This document shows, piece by piece, positions 1 through 6,651 of a stretch of DNA of 8,207 nt. Numbering within the stretch: position 1 is the stretch's first letter; every line of letters begins with the position of its first letter. The notes under the pieces are model-generated. The model had not been told where the DNA came from. It saw nothing but the letters and a program-made list of their open reading frames with translations, and did no database searches. The position numbers and the translations under genes are program-made. The stretch is from an uncultured Burkholderiales bacterium (GTDB taxonomy: Bacteria > Pseudomonadota > Gammaproteobacteria > Burkholderiales > Burkholderiaceae_D): contig CALMOR010000236.1 of NCBI GenBank assembly GCA_937872165.1, forward strand, positions 1,732 to 9,938, written 5' to 3'.

Positions 1-1
1 C

Positions 2-508
2 ACCTTCGCCCAGATGCGGCGCGACGCCGGCGCCATCTGGCCCTCGTTCGATCTGGTCGAGTGGGTCGCCGGCGCCGCACTGCCGTCGGCGCTGTATCTC
101 AGCGCCTCCTATCAGGCCCTGCTCACGGCCGCGGCCGACGTGGTGTGCTGGACCAACGACATCATGACCCTGGACAAGGAGCTGGCGCACGACGATCGAC
201 AGAACCTCGTCTGCGTCCTGAAGCAGGACCGCGACTGTTCGCTGCAACAGGCGATCGACGAAGTGGTGGACCTCACGGACACACGCATCAGCGACTTCTT
301 GGCGATCGAACGCACGCTGCCGTCCCTGCTCGAGCGTCTCGCGCTTCCGCCCGGCGAACGGCGCGTCGTGGGAGCGTGCGTGGCGATGCTGCGCGCCTGG
401 ATGCGCGGGCACGTCGAGTGGGGGGTGGAGGCCGACCGTTATCGGTGCGACAGCCGCATCTGGGGCGGGGCGATCGGTGCGGCGCCTTTCGGGCGGGCCC
501 TGTCGTGA
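2..508 (+). CDS. Class I terpene synthase (sesquiterpene cyclase-like), C-terminal part
   Basis: This is the last 168 residues of a class I terpene cyclase, an enzyme that ionises a prenyl diphosphate (probably farnesyl diphosphate) with Mg2+ and cyclises it in the cytoplasm. The frame is open to the left edge, so the start and the aspartate-rich DDxxD-type motif lie outside the window. Seen here is the second metal-binding (NSE) motif, N-D-I-M-T-L-D-K-E, at nt 155-181, preceded by the usual hydrophobic helix ending VVCWT. It is followed by the typical 'DDRQNLV' stretch. A C-terminal D-R-Y (nt 434-442) resembles the conserved RY pair that contacts diphosphate. The NSE serine is threonine, which is an allowed variant. 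The stop overlaps the GTG start of the flavoenzyme by 4 nt, implying translational coupling. The family call is firm. Substrate and product cannot be read from this fragment. Confidence 0.9.
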   Translation, partial: TFAQMRRDAGAIWPSFDLVEWVAGAALPSALYLSASYQALLTAAADVVCWTNDIMTLDKELAHDDRQNLVCVLKQDRDCSLQQAIDEVVDLTDTRISDFLAIERTLPSLLERLALPPGERRVVGACVAMLRAWMRGHVEWGVEADRYRCDSRIWGGAIGAAPFGRALS

Positions 509-1866
509 CCGCGGCGGGTGGCGAACGCGTCATCGTCGTCGGCGCCGGGATAGCGGGTCTCGCTGCAGGGTTTCGCCTGTCCCGGCGAGGCTATGCGGTG
601 ACGGTGCTCGAGCGGAGCCGCCGGCCGGGCGGCCGCATGGCGACCGTCGAGCACCTGGGCTATCGCATCGACACCGCCGCCAGCGTGCTGTCGACAGGCT
701 ATGGCCGGATGCTCGCGTTGATCGCCGAGGCGGGACTGGGCGATCAGATCGAGCCGACCAACGCCATCATGGCGGTGCTGCGCGAAGGCCGGATCCATCG
801 GCTGAACGGACTGGGCCTCGGCAGCCTGCTGGGTACGCGGCTCTTCAGTCCGCGCGCCAAGCTGGCGTTGTCGCGCATGCTCGTCGACGTGGCACGGTGC
901 GCGAAACGCTCGAACTGGGACGACCTTTCGGGGGCCGCCGACCGAGACGTCGAGAGCGTCGCCGCCTATGCGGACCGTCGTCTGCTCGCCGAGCTGTCCG
1001 ACTACCTGATCGAGCCCATGTGCCGCGGCCTCTACCTGATGCCGCCGGACCAGGTATCGGTGGTGCCGTTGCTGTTCTTCCTGGGCGTCATGGCGGGCCG
1101 GTCGTTCTTCAGTTCGCAGCGCGGCGTGGGTTTCCTCACCGAGGATCTGGCCCGGCGTCTTCACGTGGAGTACGAAGCCACGGTCGAGGACGTCGAGGAG
1201 CATCCGGGCGGCGTCCGCGTGCACTGGACGCGGCCCGGCGAGGAAGCGCGCGTCGACGACGTGGCGGCCGCGGTCCTGGCCGTCCCGGCCGTCCACGTTC
1301 CGGCCCTGCACCGCGGCCTCACCGCGCCTCAGACGGCTTTCCTGCGGACGGGTTACTCGCGCAGCGTCGTCGTCTCCTTCGGCGTCTCCCGCCCGCCCGA
1401 GGACGAGCCGGCGATGTGGCTGAACCTGCCTCGGGGGTCTGCCTCGCCCGACCTCGCGGCCGTCGTGCTGGAGCACAACAAGGCGCCCGGCCGGGTGCCG
1501 CCCGGTCGCGGGATGATCACGACCTTCTGGATGCGCGACTGGAGCCGCCGTCGGTGGGACCAGGACGACGCGGTCCTCGCACGCGAGGCGGTCGATGCGG
1601 CGCGGAAGGTGCTGCCGACGCTGGGCGACGAGGTGGAGATGACGTCCGTGCGGCGCTGGGACCCGTGCGTCTCGGTGCGCCCGCCCGGCGGTTACCGGGC
1701 GTTGCGGGAGTTCACGCGCGGACTCGATCCCTCGTCGCGCATCCAGCTCGCGGGAGACTACTTCACGTCGATCAGCACCAACGGCAGCCTGTGCACCGGC
1801 GAGTCGGCCGCCGCGCGCGTGGCCCGCAGGCTCGGAGGCCCGGGCAGCCACGCCTCCGAGCGCTGA
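505..1866 (+). CDS. FAD-dependent oxidoreductase, amine oxidase/HemY-like, in terpene operon
   Basis: Predicted 453-residue flavoprotein. The dinucleotide-binding motif G13-A-G-I-A-G18 sits near the N-terminus, followed by the acidic E36 that holds the ADP ribose and by the G42-G-R44 motif typical of the flavin amine oxidase / protoporphyrinogen oxidase / phytoene desaturase superfamily. A C-terminal A416-G-D418 segment followed by TNGSLCTGESAAARVA matches the second FAD-contact region. The frame is open far upstream, but that part has no homology-like content. The GTG at 505 overlaps the terpene synthase stop (GTGA) and places the Rossmann motif at the usual distance from the start, so it is the best start. 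No clear Shine-Dalgarno sequence is seen, in keeping with coupled translation. Its position between a terpene cyclase and a P450 suggests that it dehydrogenates or oxidises the terpene product. A role in haem synthesis is possible from sequence but unlikely from context. Confidence 0.88.
   Translation: MTAAGGERVIVVGAGIAGLAAGFRLSRRGYAVTVLERSRRPGGRMATVEHLGYRIDTAASVLSTGYGRMLALIAEAGLGDQIEPTNAIMAVLREGRIHRLNGLGLGSLLGTRLFSPRAKLALSRMLVDVARCAKRSNWDDLSGAADRDVESVAAYADRRLLAELSDYLIEPMCRGLYLMPPDQVSVVPLLFFLGVMAGRSFFSSQRGVGFLTEDLARRLHVEYEATVEDVEEHPGGVRVHWTRPGEEARVDDVAAAVLAVPAVHVPALHRGLTAPQTAFLRTGYSRSVVVSFGVSRPPEDEPAMWLNLPRGSASPDLAAVVLEHNKAPGRVPPGRGMITTFWMRDWSRRRWDQDDAVLAREAVDAARKVLPTLGDEVEMTSVRRWDPCVSVRPPGGYRALREFTRGLDPSSRIQLAGDYFTSISTNGSLCTGESAAARVARRLGGPGSHASER
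1830..1861 (+). other. Perfect 10-bp inverted repeat at the flavoenzyme/P450 junction
   Basis: GCTCGGAGGC (1830-1839) and its exact complement GCCTCCGAGC (1852-1861) flank a 12-nt loop. The hairpin occupies the final codons of the flavoenzyme gene and ends 2 nt before its TGA and 6 nt before the P450 ATG. One arm contains a GGAGG Shine-Dalgarno-like core (1834-1838), which lies about 29 nt from the ATG and would be buried in the stem. No T-run follows, so it is not a classical terminator. It could tune translation or mRNA stability within the operon. A chance origin in GC-rich DNA is also quite possible. Confidence 0.4.
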
Positions 1867-1867
1867 C

Positions 1868-3208
1868 ATGTGGCTCAACCCCTTCGACCGTCGTGTCCGC
1901 GAGCACCGGGGTTTCCCTGTCGCGCCCGGCGCCTTTCCCTTCGTCGGACACATCCCGGCCATCGTGACCGACCTGCCGAAGCTTCTGCAGCGGGCCGGCC
2001 GCGACCTCGGGTCGCACTTCTGGCTCGACTTCGGGACGATGGGCCTGGAACTCACCTGCCTTTCGGCGGAGACCGAGCCCCTGCTGAGGAACAGGGTCAC
2101 CACCCTCGCGCTCCTGGAGGACCTGGCCCCCGACATCTTCGCCAACGTCCTCATGGCGCAGGAGGGCGAGCTGCATCGCAGCCTTCGCGCCATCATGAAA
2201 GGGCCTTTCCGGTTCGGCCCGCTGACGGCGACGGGGCTGGGCGAAAGCTTCGCGGGAACGATCGGCCAGAGGCTCGCGGGCTGGGCCGACGAAGGCGAGG
2301 TCCGCGTCGTGCCGGATACCGGTGATCTCGCGCTGTCGCTCCTCTTCCGCCTCATGGGCATCGAGGAGCGCGCCTTCTCGGACTGGCGGCGCAACTATCT
2401 GCGATTCACGATGCTGATGGTGGCACCGCCCGTCGACCTGCCCGGCCTGCCGCGCCCACGCGGCCGTCGCGCGCGCGCGTGGATCGACGCACGGCTGCGC
2501 GGCTTCATCGACGCGGCGCGCCGGGACCCGCACGCCGAGGGCTTCCTGGCCGACGTGGTGCGTGCCGCCGACGCGGCCGGCACGGTGTCGGATGCCCATC
2601 TGGTCGACAACCTGCGCTTCATGATCCTGGCCGGCCACGAGACCACCGCGGCCACGATGGCATGGGCGGTGGTCGAACTGGCCCGGCGCCCATGGGTCTG
2701 GGACTCGCTCTGCGAGGAAGCGGCGGCAGTGGGCGAGATCCCCTGCGGGCCGAAGGACCTCGCACGATTTCCGTATGCCGAGGCAGTGTTCCGCGAGACC
2801 CTGCGCCACCATCCGGCGATCACCCTCACCAAGCGCCGCGCCCTGGTCGACTTCGAGCTCGGAGGCCGGACCGTGCCTGCCGGGGCCAATATCTGCGTGC
2901 CGCTGATCGCATGGGCCGGTCACCCGGACCTCTACCGGCGGCCGGAGGACTTCCGCCCCGACCGGTGGCTCGGACGCCGCGAAACCACCAAGGCAGCCGA
3001 GACCCTGCAGTTCGGCGGGGGGCCCCACTTCTGCCTGGGCTACAACCTGGCCTGGATGGAGATCGTCCAGTTCTGCGTCGCGCTGGCCCTGACCATGGGC
3101 TCGAGGGGCTTGCGCCCGCGGCTGGCGTCCGACCTGCGGGCCGGGCGCAGGTATTTTCCGGTGTGCCATCCGCCCACTGCGACGAGGATCGTGTTCGCCG
3201 AAGGCTGA
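1868..3208 (+). CDS. Cytochrome P450, soluble class, terpene-operon oxygenase
   Basis: A 446-residue haem monooxygenase without an N-terminal membrane anchor, as usual for bacterial P450s. All hallmark motifs are present and intact. The I-helix oxygen-activation motif is A255-G-H-E-T-T260, with the acid/alcohol pair E258-T259. The K-helix motif is E310-T-L-R313. The PERF-like segment is seen as PEDFRPDRW (about 360-368). The haem loop is F382-G-G-G-P-H-F-C389-L-G391, with C389 as the thiolate ligand. The ATG lies 1 nt after the flavoenzyme stop, so the two are in one operon. Electrons would have to come from a ferredoxin and reductase encoded elsewhere, since none is in view. By context it probably hydroxylates or further oxidises the cyclised terpene. 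It looks like the last gene of the operon: about 100 nt without coding content follow it. Confidence 0.95.
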   Translation: MWLNPFDRRVREHRGFPVAPGAFPFVGHIPAIVTDLPKLLQRAGRDLGSHFWLDFGTMGLELTCLSAETEPLLRNRVTTLALLEDLAPDIFANVLMAQEGELHRSLRAIMKGPFRFGPLTATGLGESFAGTIGQRLAGWADEGEVRVVPDTGDLALSLLFRLMGIEERAFSDWRRNYLRFTMLMVAPPVDLPGLPRPRGRRARAWIDARLRGFIDAARRDPHAEGFLADVVRAADAAGTVSDAHLVDNLRFMILAGHETTAATMAWAVVELARRPWVWDSLCEEAAAVGEIPCGPKDLARFPYAEAVFRETLRHHPAITLTKRRALVDFELGGRTVPAGANICVPLIAWAGHPDLYRRPEDFRPDRWLGRRETTKAAETLQFGGGPHFCLGYNLAWMEIVQFCVALALTMGSRGLRPRLASDLRAGRRYFPVCHPPTATRIVFAEG

Positions 3209-3213
3209 AACCG

Positions 3214-3283
3214 CGGCGCGGCCGGTGCCGACCTCGCTGCAGAACCATCGCTCGTCCGACTGCGGGCGGCGCCGGCCGGTGCC
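3214..3283. repeat. Two copies of a GC-rich hairpin repeat after the P450 gene
   Basis: GGCCGGTGCC occurs at 3220-3229 and again at 3274-3283, each directly preceded by CGGCGC (second copy with one extra C). Each copy can fold with its flank into a short hairpin: GGCGC/GTGCC with a 5-nt loop, and GGCGCC/GGTGCC with a 4-nt loop. Both contain the same G-T wobble position. They occupy the 104-nt gap between the P450 gene and the next start codon. No T-tract follows either, so terminator function is only a guess. Confidence 0.35.
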
Positions 3284-3300
3284 AGCCTCTCCACTCACCC

Positions 3301-3305
3301 AGGAG
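3301..3305 (+). promoter_or_regulatory. Ribosome binding site of the small charged protein
   Basis: AGGAG ends 7 nt before the ATG at 3313. This consensus site fixes the start of the 59-residue gene, whose reading frame is otherwise open much further upstream inside the P450 gene. Confidence 0.75.
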
Positions 3306-3312
3306 AACGACG

Positions 3313-3492
3313 ATGACCGATCCGCGCAACGTGGCCCACGACAAGAAGGTCCAGCAGGAGAAGAAGCACCACGGCGAAGAGGTGGCGCCCGGCGCGGAAC
3401 ACACGCCGCAGCCCGGCAAGAAGCCCCACCTGCATCACGACGAGGTCGACGACGTCGCGGCCGAAGACACGACCCCGGGCGACGCGCCATGA
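3313..3492 (+). CDS. Small highly charged hypothetical protein (59 aa)
   Basis: A 59-residue protein of unknown function, rich in Lys, Glu, Asp and His, with almost no hydrophobic residues and no signal peptide or membrane segment. It is therefore predicted to be soluble and mostly disordered. It begins MTDPRNVAHDKKVQQEKKHH and carries several His pairs, including PHLHHDE in the middle. The evidence that it is a real gene is the good AGGAG site 7 nt upstream and the ATGA overlap of its stop with the start of the TspO-like gene, which implies coupled translation. Composition resembles small hydrophilic stress-type proteins seen in proteobacteria, but I do not recognise a named family. A metal-binding or protective role would be speculation from the His and charge content. 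Confidence 0.65.
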   Translation: MTDPRNVAHDKKVQQEKKHHGEEVAPGAEHTPQPGKKPHLHHDEVDDVAAEDTTPGDAP

Positions 3493-4019
3493 CCGGGGAC
3501 GCGCTCGACGACGACCACGATCGAACCGACGGCGGACTGCATCCGGCCATCGCGGCGACGATCGCGAGCGGTGCCTACGTCGTGCCCTATCTGCTCAGCC
3601 GGTCGACGACGCCGTCCCCCGATCATCCCCGGGTCTTCTTCTGGTACCGATGGCTGCGCCAGCCGTCGATCAAGCCGCCGGACGCGGCCTTCCCGATCGC
3701 GTGGGTCGCGATCGAGTCGGGCCTCGCGTTCGCGGGATACCGGCTGCTGGTCGCCCGACCGTCGGCGCTCCGCACCCGCGCGCTGGCACTGCTCGCGGGC
3801 AACGTGGTCGGCATCGGCGGATGGAGCCGTCTCTTCTTCGGTGGACGCAACCTGCCGGCGAGCACGGTCGCCGCGGCAGGTCTGCTCGCGACCGGCGCGC
3901 TCTACGTCAACGAGGTCCGCAAGGTCGACCGGCCTGCCGCCGCGGCCAGCGTGCCGCTGGTGGCCTGGGTCTGCTTCGCGACCGTGCTGACGGCCGCGAT
4001 CTGGCGGCGCAACCGCTGA
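3489..4019 (+). CDS. TspO/MBR (tryptophan-rich sensory protein) family membrane protein, divergent
   Basis: A 176-residue predicted inner-membrane protein with about five hydrophobic segments. TspO/MBR proteins bind porphyrins and related ligands and are linked to stress and redox responses. The family signature is visible: W52-Y-R-W-L-R-Q-P59 followed by K-P-P64 after the first helix, and N105...W112-S-R-L-F-F117 in the middle. The last helix, VPLVAWVCFATVLTAAIWRRN, matches the family's final helix, but the Asn usually found after 'VL' is Thr, and the usual Tyr of the 'PY' pair is lost. The charged N-terminal extension of about 18 residues is unusual. The ATG at 3489 overlaps the preceding stop by 4 nt. 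It is therefore expected to be co-transcribed with the small charged protein. Ligand binding by this divergent member is not established. Confidence 0.8.
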   Translation: MTGDALDDDHDRTDGGLHPAIAATIASGAYVVPYLLSRSTTPSPDHPRVFFWYRWLRQPSIKPPDAAFPIAWVAIESGLAFAGYRLLVARPSALRTRALALLAGNVVGIGGWSRLFFGGRNLPASTVAAAGLLATGALYVNEVRKVDRPAAAASVPLVAWVCFATVLTAAIWRRNR

Positions 4020-4059
4020 GTCCCGCGGTCCACGCCCTGGTGCGAAAGCAACAGCGCGA

Positions 4060-4088
4060 GTGACATCGCCCCGACCGTTCTCTAGGAT
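4060..4088 (+). promoter_or_regulatory. Putative sigma70-type promoter for ku
   Basis: GTGACA (4060-4065, five of six matches to the -35 consensus) and TAGGAT (4083-4088, four of six matches to -10) are separated by exactly 17 nt. They lie in the 153-nt non-coding gap upstream of the Ku gene. Transcription would begin near 4095 and leave a leader of about 80 nt. This is a by-eye match and it stands out because the surroundings are very GC-rich. Confidence 0.5.
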
Positions 4089-4162
4089 GCGTCGATCACG
4101 ACCCCGAAGCGGCCGCTCGCAGCGACGGGCCCGCTCGTGGTCGCGAACTTCCTTCCGTCCCG

Positions 4163-4167
4163 AGGAG
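4163..4167 (+). promoter_or_regulatory. Ribosome binding site deciding the Ku start
   Basis: AGGAG ends 5 nt before the ATG at 4173. It favours this start over an in-frame GTG at 4137, which would add 12 residues that are not typical of Ku N-termini. Confidence 0.75.
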
Positions 4168-4172
4168 CCTTC

Positions 4173-5081
4173 ATGGCCGCTCGTTCCATCGCATCGCTGT
4201 CGCTCAGCTTCGGTCTCGTGTCCATCCCGGTCAAGCTGTACTCGGCCACCGAGAGTTCGTCGACGGTCCGCTTCAACCTGCTGGCCGCCGACGGCTCGCG
4301 CGTCAAGCAGCAGTACGTCTCCGAGAAGGACCAGAAGGTGGTCGAGCGGAAGGACATGGTCAAGGGATACGAGTTCGAGAAGGACCAGTTCGTGGTCTTC
4401 ACGGCCGACGAGCTGAAGGCCCTCGAGGAAGGGGCGCGGCACACGATCGACATCGTCGCCTTCATCCCCGACGAGGCGGTCGACCCGCTCTACTACGACA
4501 AGGCCTACTTCCTCGCGCCCGACAAGCGCGGCGGCAAGCCCTATGCCCTGCTGATGGAGGCGATGCGCGAGAGCGGTCGCTGCGCGCTCGCGAAGTGGGC
4601 ATGGAAGACCAAGCAGTACGTCGTGCAGGTGCGCGTGGCCGAGGACGGGCTGGTCCTGCAGCAGCTGCTGTACGCCGACGAGGTGCGATCGATCAAGGAT
4701 CTCGACATCGAGCCGGTCGTCGTCGCGCCGTCCGAACTGAAGCTCGCGCTGCAGCTCATCGACCAGATCTCGCAGGACGAATACGACCCGTCGCAGTTCG
4801 TCGACGAGGAGAAGTCGCGGGTGCTGGCCGAGATCGACCGGAAGATCGCCGGCAAGCAGATCGTCGCGTCCGAACGGCAGGAGGCCGGCGCGGCGTCGAA
4901 CGTGATCGACCTGATGGACGCGTTGCGCGCCAGTCTCACCGGCAGGCCGGCGAAGGCCGCGCCGAAGAAGACGGCGACGGTCTCGGATCTCGCGCCCGTG
5001 AAGGCACGCAAGCCGATCAAGCGCGCCGCGACGGTCGAAGAGGTGGCACCCGCACCCACCCGGGCCCGCGCCAGGAAGTGA
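4173..5081 (+). CDS. ku: Ku protein of bacterial non-homologous end joining
   Basis: A 302-residue homodimeric Ku, which rings broken DNA ends and recruits the ligase LigD. The N-terminus MAARSIASLSLSFGLVSIPVKLYSA is the classical bacterial Ku opening. Further conserved stretches follow: the ADGSRVKQQYVSEKD region, the VDPLYYDKAYFLAPD segment at about 110-125, and the long helix with LALQLIDQI. The beta-barrel core spans about residues 1-250. After it comes a Lys/Ala/Pro-rich basic tail of about 50 residues, as in other bacterial Ku proteins, where such tails contact DNA or LigD. It has its own promoter-like sequence and ribosome site. Its TGA overlaps the GTG of the MerR-TPR gene by 4 nt. 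No ligD is visible in this window, so the ligase must lie elsewhere if the pathway is complete. Confidence 0.96.
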   Translation: MAARSIASLSLSFGLVSIPVKLYSATESSSTVRFNLLAADGSRVKQQYVSEKDQKVVERKDMVKGYEFEKDQFVVFTADELKALEEGARHTIDIVAFIPDEAVDPLYYDKAYFLAPDKRGGKPYALLMEAMRESGRCALAKWAWKTKQYVVQVRVAEDGLVLQQLLYADEVRSIKDLDIEPVVVAPSELKLALQLIDQISQDEYDPSQFVDEEKSRVLAEIDRKIAGKQIVASERQEAGAASNVIDLMDALRASLTGRPAKAAPKKTATVSDLAPVKARKPIKRAATVEEVAPAPTRARARK

Positions 5082-5848
5082 CCGACGGCGCCGCCGACGC
5101 GGCCTACACGCTGCAGAACCTGCAGGACATGCTCGGCGTCTCGCGGGCCGACGTGATGGGCTTCGTCCGGGAAGGTCTGGTCGCGCCCAGCCGCGGCGCC
5201 CGCAATACCTATCGCTTCGGCTTCCAGGACGTCGTGCTGCTGCGGACCGCGCAGACGCTGCGCGCGTCGAAGATGTCGGCGGCCCGCGTCCGCCGCGCCC
5301 TCGCGAAGCTGAGGACGCTGCTGCCGGCGGAGATCCCGCTCTCTGGTCTGCGCATCTCGGCGCTCGGCGACACCATCGCGGTCCGCGACAACGGACAACC
5401 GGTCGCGGCCGAGACGGGGCAACTGTTGTTCGACTTCGAGGTCGCGGCGACCGGCGGCTCCGTGCTGTCGTTCACGTCGCTGGCGTCCGCATCGAACGCG
5501 CCGCAGCCGGACGTTTCGCTTGCTTCCACGAACGCCGATCCCACACCGGACGACTACCTGCGCCGCGGCGCCGCCCTCGTCGACGGCGGCTCGCCCGACG
5601 AAGCGCTCGCCGTCTACGAGGACGGCATCGCCGCCCATCCGTCCGCTGCGCAGCTGCGCTTCAACCGTGCGGTCGTCCTCGAGGACCTCGACCGGATCGA
5701 CGATGCGGTGACCGCCTACCAGGCCTGTCTCGAACGCGAGCCCGGCTTCGCCGACGCGCACTGGAACCTCGCGCGGCTCTACGAGATGAAGGGCGTGAAG
5801 ACGCTGGCGCTGCGGCACTTCAGCGCGTATCGCCGCCTCAGTCGCTGA
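5078..5848 (+). CDS. MerR-type HTH plus TPR repeat protein, coupled to ku
   Basis: A 256-residue two-part protein. Residues about 10-75 (YTLQNLQDMLGVSRADVMGFVREGLV...) resemble the MerR-type winged helix-turn-helix, with the 'GLV.P.R...YRFGFQDV' wing. Residues about 80-150 form a linker with a QLLFDF element. Residues 158-256 hold about three tetratricopeptide repeats, seen as ALVDGGSPDEALAVYEDGIAAHP, then NRAVVLEDLDRIDDAVTAYQACLEREP and NLARLYEMKGVKTLALRHF. TPRs usually bind other proteins. The GTG start overlaps the Ku stop (GTGA), and any later start would cut into the helix-turn-helix, so this start is well supported. AGGA immediately upstream is too close to act as a normal ribosome site, so translation probably depends on Ku. 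The function is not known. A regulator or accessory protein of Ku is inferred only from position. Confidence 0.88.
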   Translation: MTDGAADAAYTLQNLQDMLGVSRADVMGFVREGLVAPSRGARNTYRFGFQDVVLLRTAQTLRASKMSAARVRRALAKLRTLLPAEIPLSGLRISALGDTIAVRDNGQPVAAETGQLLFDFEVAATGGSVLSFTSLASASNAPQPDVSLASTNADPTPDDYLRRGAALVDGGSPDEALAVYEDGIAAHPSAAQLRFNRAVVLEDLDRIDDAVTAYQACLEREPGFADAHWNLARLYEMKGVKTLALRHFSAYRRLSR

Positions 5849-5851
5849 GGC
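5835..5851. terminator. Hairpin at the end of the ku operon (possible terminator)
   Basis: GCCTCAG (5835-5841) and CTGAGGC (5845-5851) form a perfect 7-bp stem with a TCG loop. The hairpin spans the stop codon of the MerR-TPR gene and lies in the convergent gap before the minus-strand genes. No T-run follows on either strand, so intrinsic termination is uncertain. Confidence 0.35.
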
Positions 5852-5911
5852 TGTCGGTAGATCGCGGGATCGCGCGGCGGCCACCTGCCGGCGTCGACTG
5901 CCGTCTTCGGC

Positions 5912-5926
5912 TGTCGTCAGACGACA
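5912..5926. terminator. Small inverted repeat at the SDR stop codon
   Basis: TGTCGT (5912-5917) and ACGACA (5921-5926) form a perfect 6-bp stem with a CAG loop across the stop codon of the short-chain dehydrogenase. With the hairpin at 5835-5851 it frames the 68-nt convergent gap. The stem is short and lacks a T-tract, so this is a weak candidate. Confidence 0.22.
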
Positions 5927-6651
5927 CCGCCGTTGGCCCGCAGCACCTGCCCGTTGACCCAGCCGCCGTCGGGACCGACGAGGAACGAGACGACGCGCGC
6001 GATGTCGTCGGGTTCGCCGAGGCGGCCGAGCGGAATCATCTTCTTCACCTGCTCGACCTGCTCGTCCGTCTTTTCGCCGAGGAAGAGGTCGGTCGCGACC
6101 GGCCCCGGCGCGACCGCGTTGACGGTGATGCCGCGCTTGCCGAGCTCCTTCGCGGCGATGTGCGTCAGCGCCTCGGTCGCGGCCTTGGTCGCCGCGTAGA
6201 CGCCGTAGGCGGGTTGATAGAGGCCGACGACGCTGGACGAGAAGTTGACGACGCGGCCGCCGTCGCGCATCCGTCGTGCGGCCGCCCTCAGCCCGTAGAA
6301 CACGCCATGCAGGTTGACCGCGACCTGACGATGGAAGTCGTCGTCCTCGAACGCAGCGAGCGGCGCGAGCTTCATGATGCCGGCGTTGTTGATCAACACG
6401 TCGACGCCGCCGAAGGCAGCGGTCGCGCCGTCGAACAGCGTCTCCATCGCGGACGCTTCGCCGACATCGGCCTTCACCGCGACGGCTTCGCCTCCCTTCG
6501 CTTCGATCGCGGCGACCAGCGCGTCGGCAGGCGACGCGGCGCCCGAGTAGTTGACGACGACGGCGCCGTCGTCCGCGAGCCGCGTCGCGATCGCCGCGCC
6601 GATGCCTTTCGACGATCCGGTGACGATGGCGGTCTTTCGTTGCTCGGGCAT
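5917..6651 (-). CDS. Classical short-chain dehydrogenase/reductase (SDR)
   Basis: A 244-residue cytoplasmic NAD(P)-dependent oxidoreductase of the usual classical-SDR length. The cofactor motif T11-G-S-S-K-G-I-G18 lies at the N-terminus. D62-V and N88-N-A-G91 follow in the expected places. The catalytic tetrad is N113, S139, Y152 and K156 (Y-A-A-T-K). The PGPVATDLF segment after it is also typical. The basic K15 in the glycine motif leans towards NADP(H). The ATG is fixed by GGAG six nucleotides upstream (plus-strand 6658-6661). The frame is open further upstream, but that part is not SDR-like. The substrate cannot be predicted: such proteins are often labelled 3-ketoacyl-ACP reductase or glucose dehydrogenase-like without proof. 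It follows the truncated hydrolase gene on the same strand, whose frame runs into this gene. Confidence 0.93.
   Translation of the reverse strand: MPEQRKTAIVTGSSKGIGAAIATRLADDGAVVVNYSGAASPADALVAAIEAKGGEAVAVKADVGEASAMETLFDGATAAFGGVDVLINNAGIMKLAPLAAFEDDDFHRQVAVNLHGVFYGLRAAARRMRDGGRVVNFSSSVVGLYQPAYGVYAATKAATEALTHIAAKELGKRGITVNAVAPGPVATDLFLGEKTDEQVEQVKKMIPLGRLGEPDDIARVVSFLVGPDGGWVNGQVLRANGGVV

Noticed and set aside
61..504. Upstream extension of the flavoenzyme frame
   Set aside because: The frame is open but the translation is Arg/Gly-rich, overlaps the terpene synthase, and would put about 150 non-homologous residues before the Rossmann motif. The GTG at 505 is preferred.
439..2394. A 651-codon open frame on the minus strand opposite the flavoenzyme and P450 genes
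   Set aside because: It is Arg/His/Pro-rich, low in normal protein patterning and antisense to two genes with clear motifs. Long antisense frames are expected in DNA this GC-rich.
1772..3550. A 592-codon minus-strand open frame opposite the P450 gene and the small charged gene
   Set aside because: It has no recognisable domain and lies fully antisense to a P450 with all hallmark motifs. It is a GC-content shadow.
4012..4029. ACCGC/GCGGT inverted repeat at the TspO-like stop codon as a terminator
   Set aside because: A 5-bp stem with an 8-nt loop and no T-tract is too weak to call.
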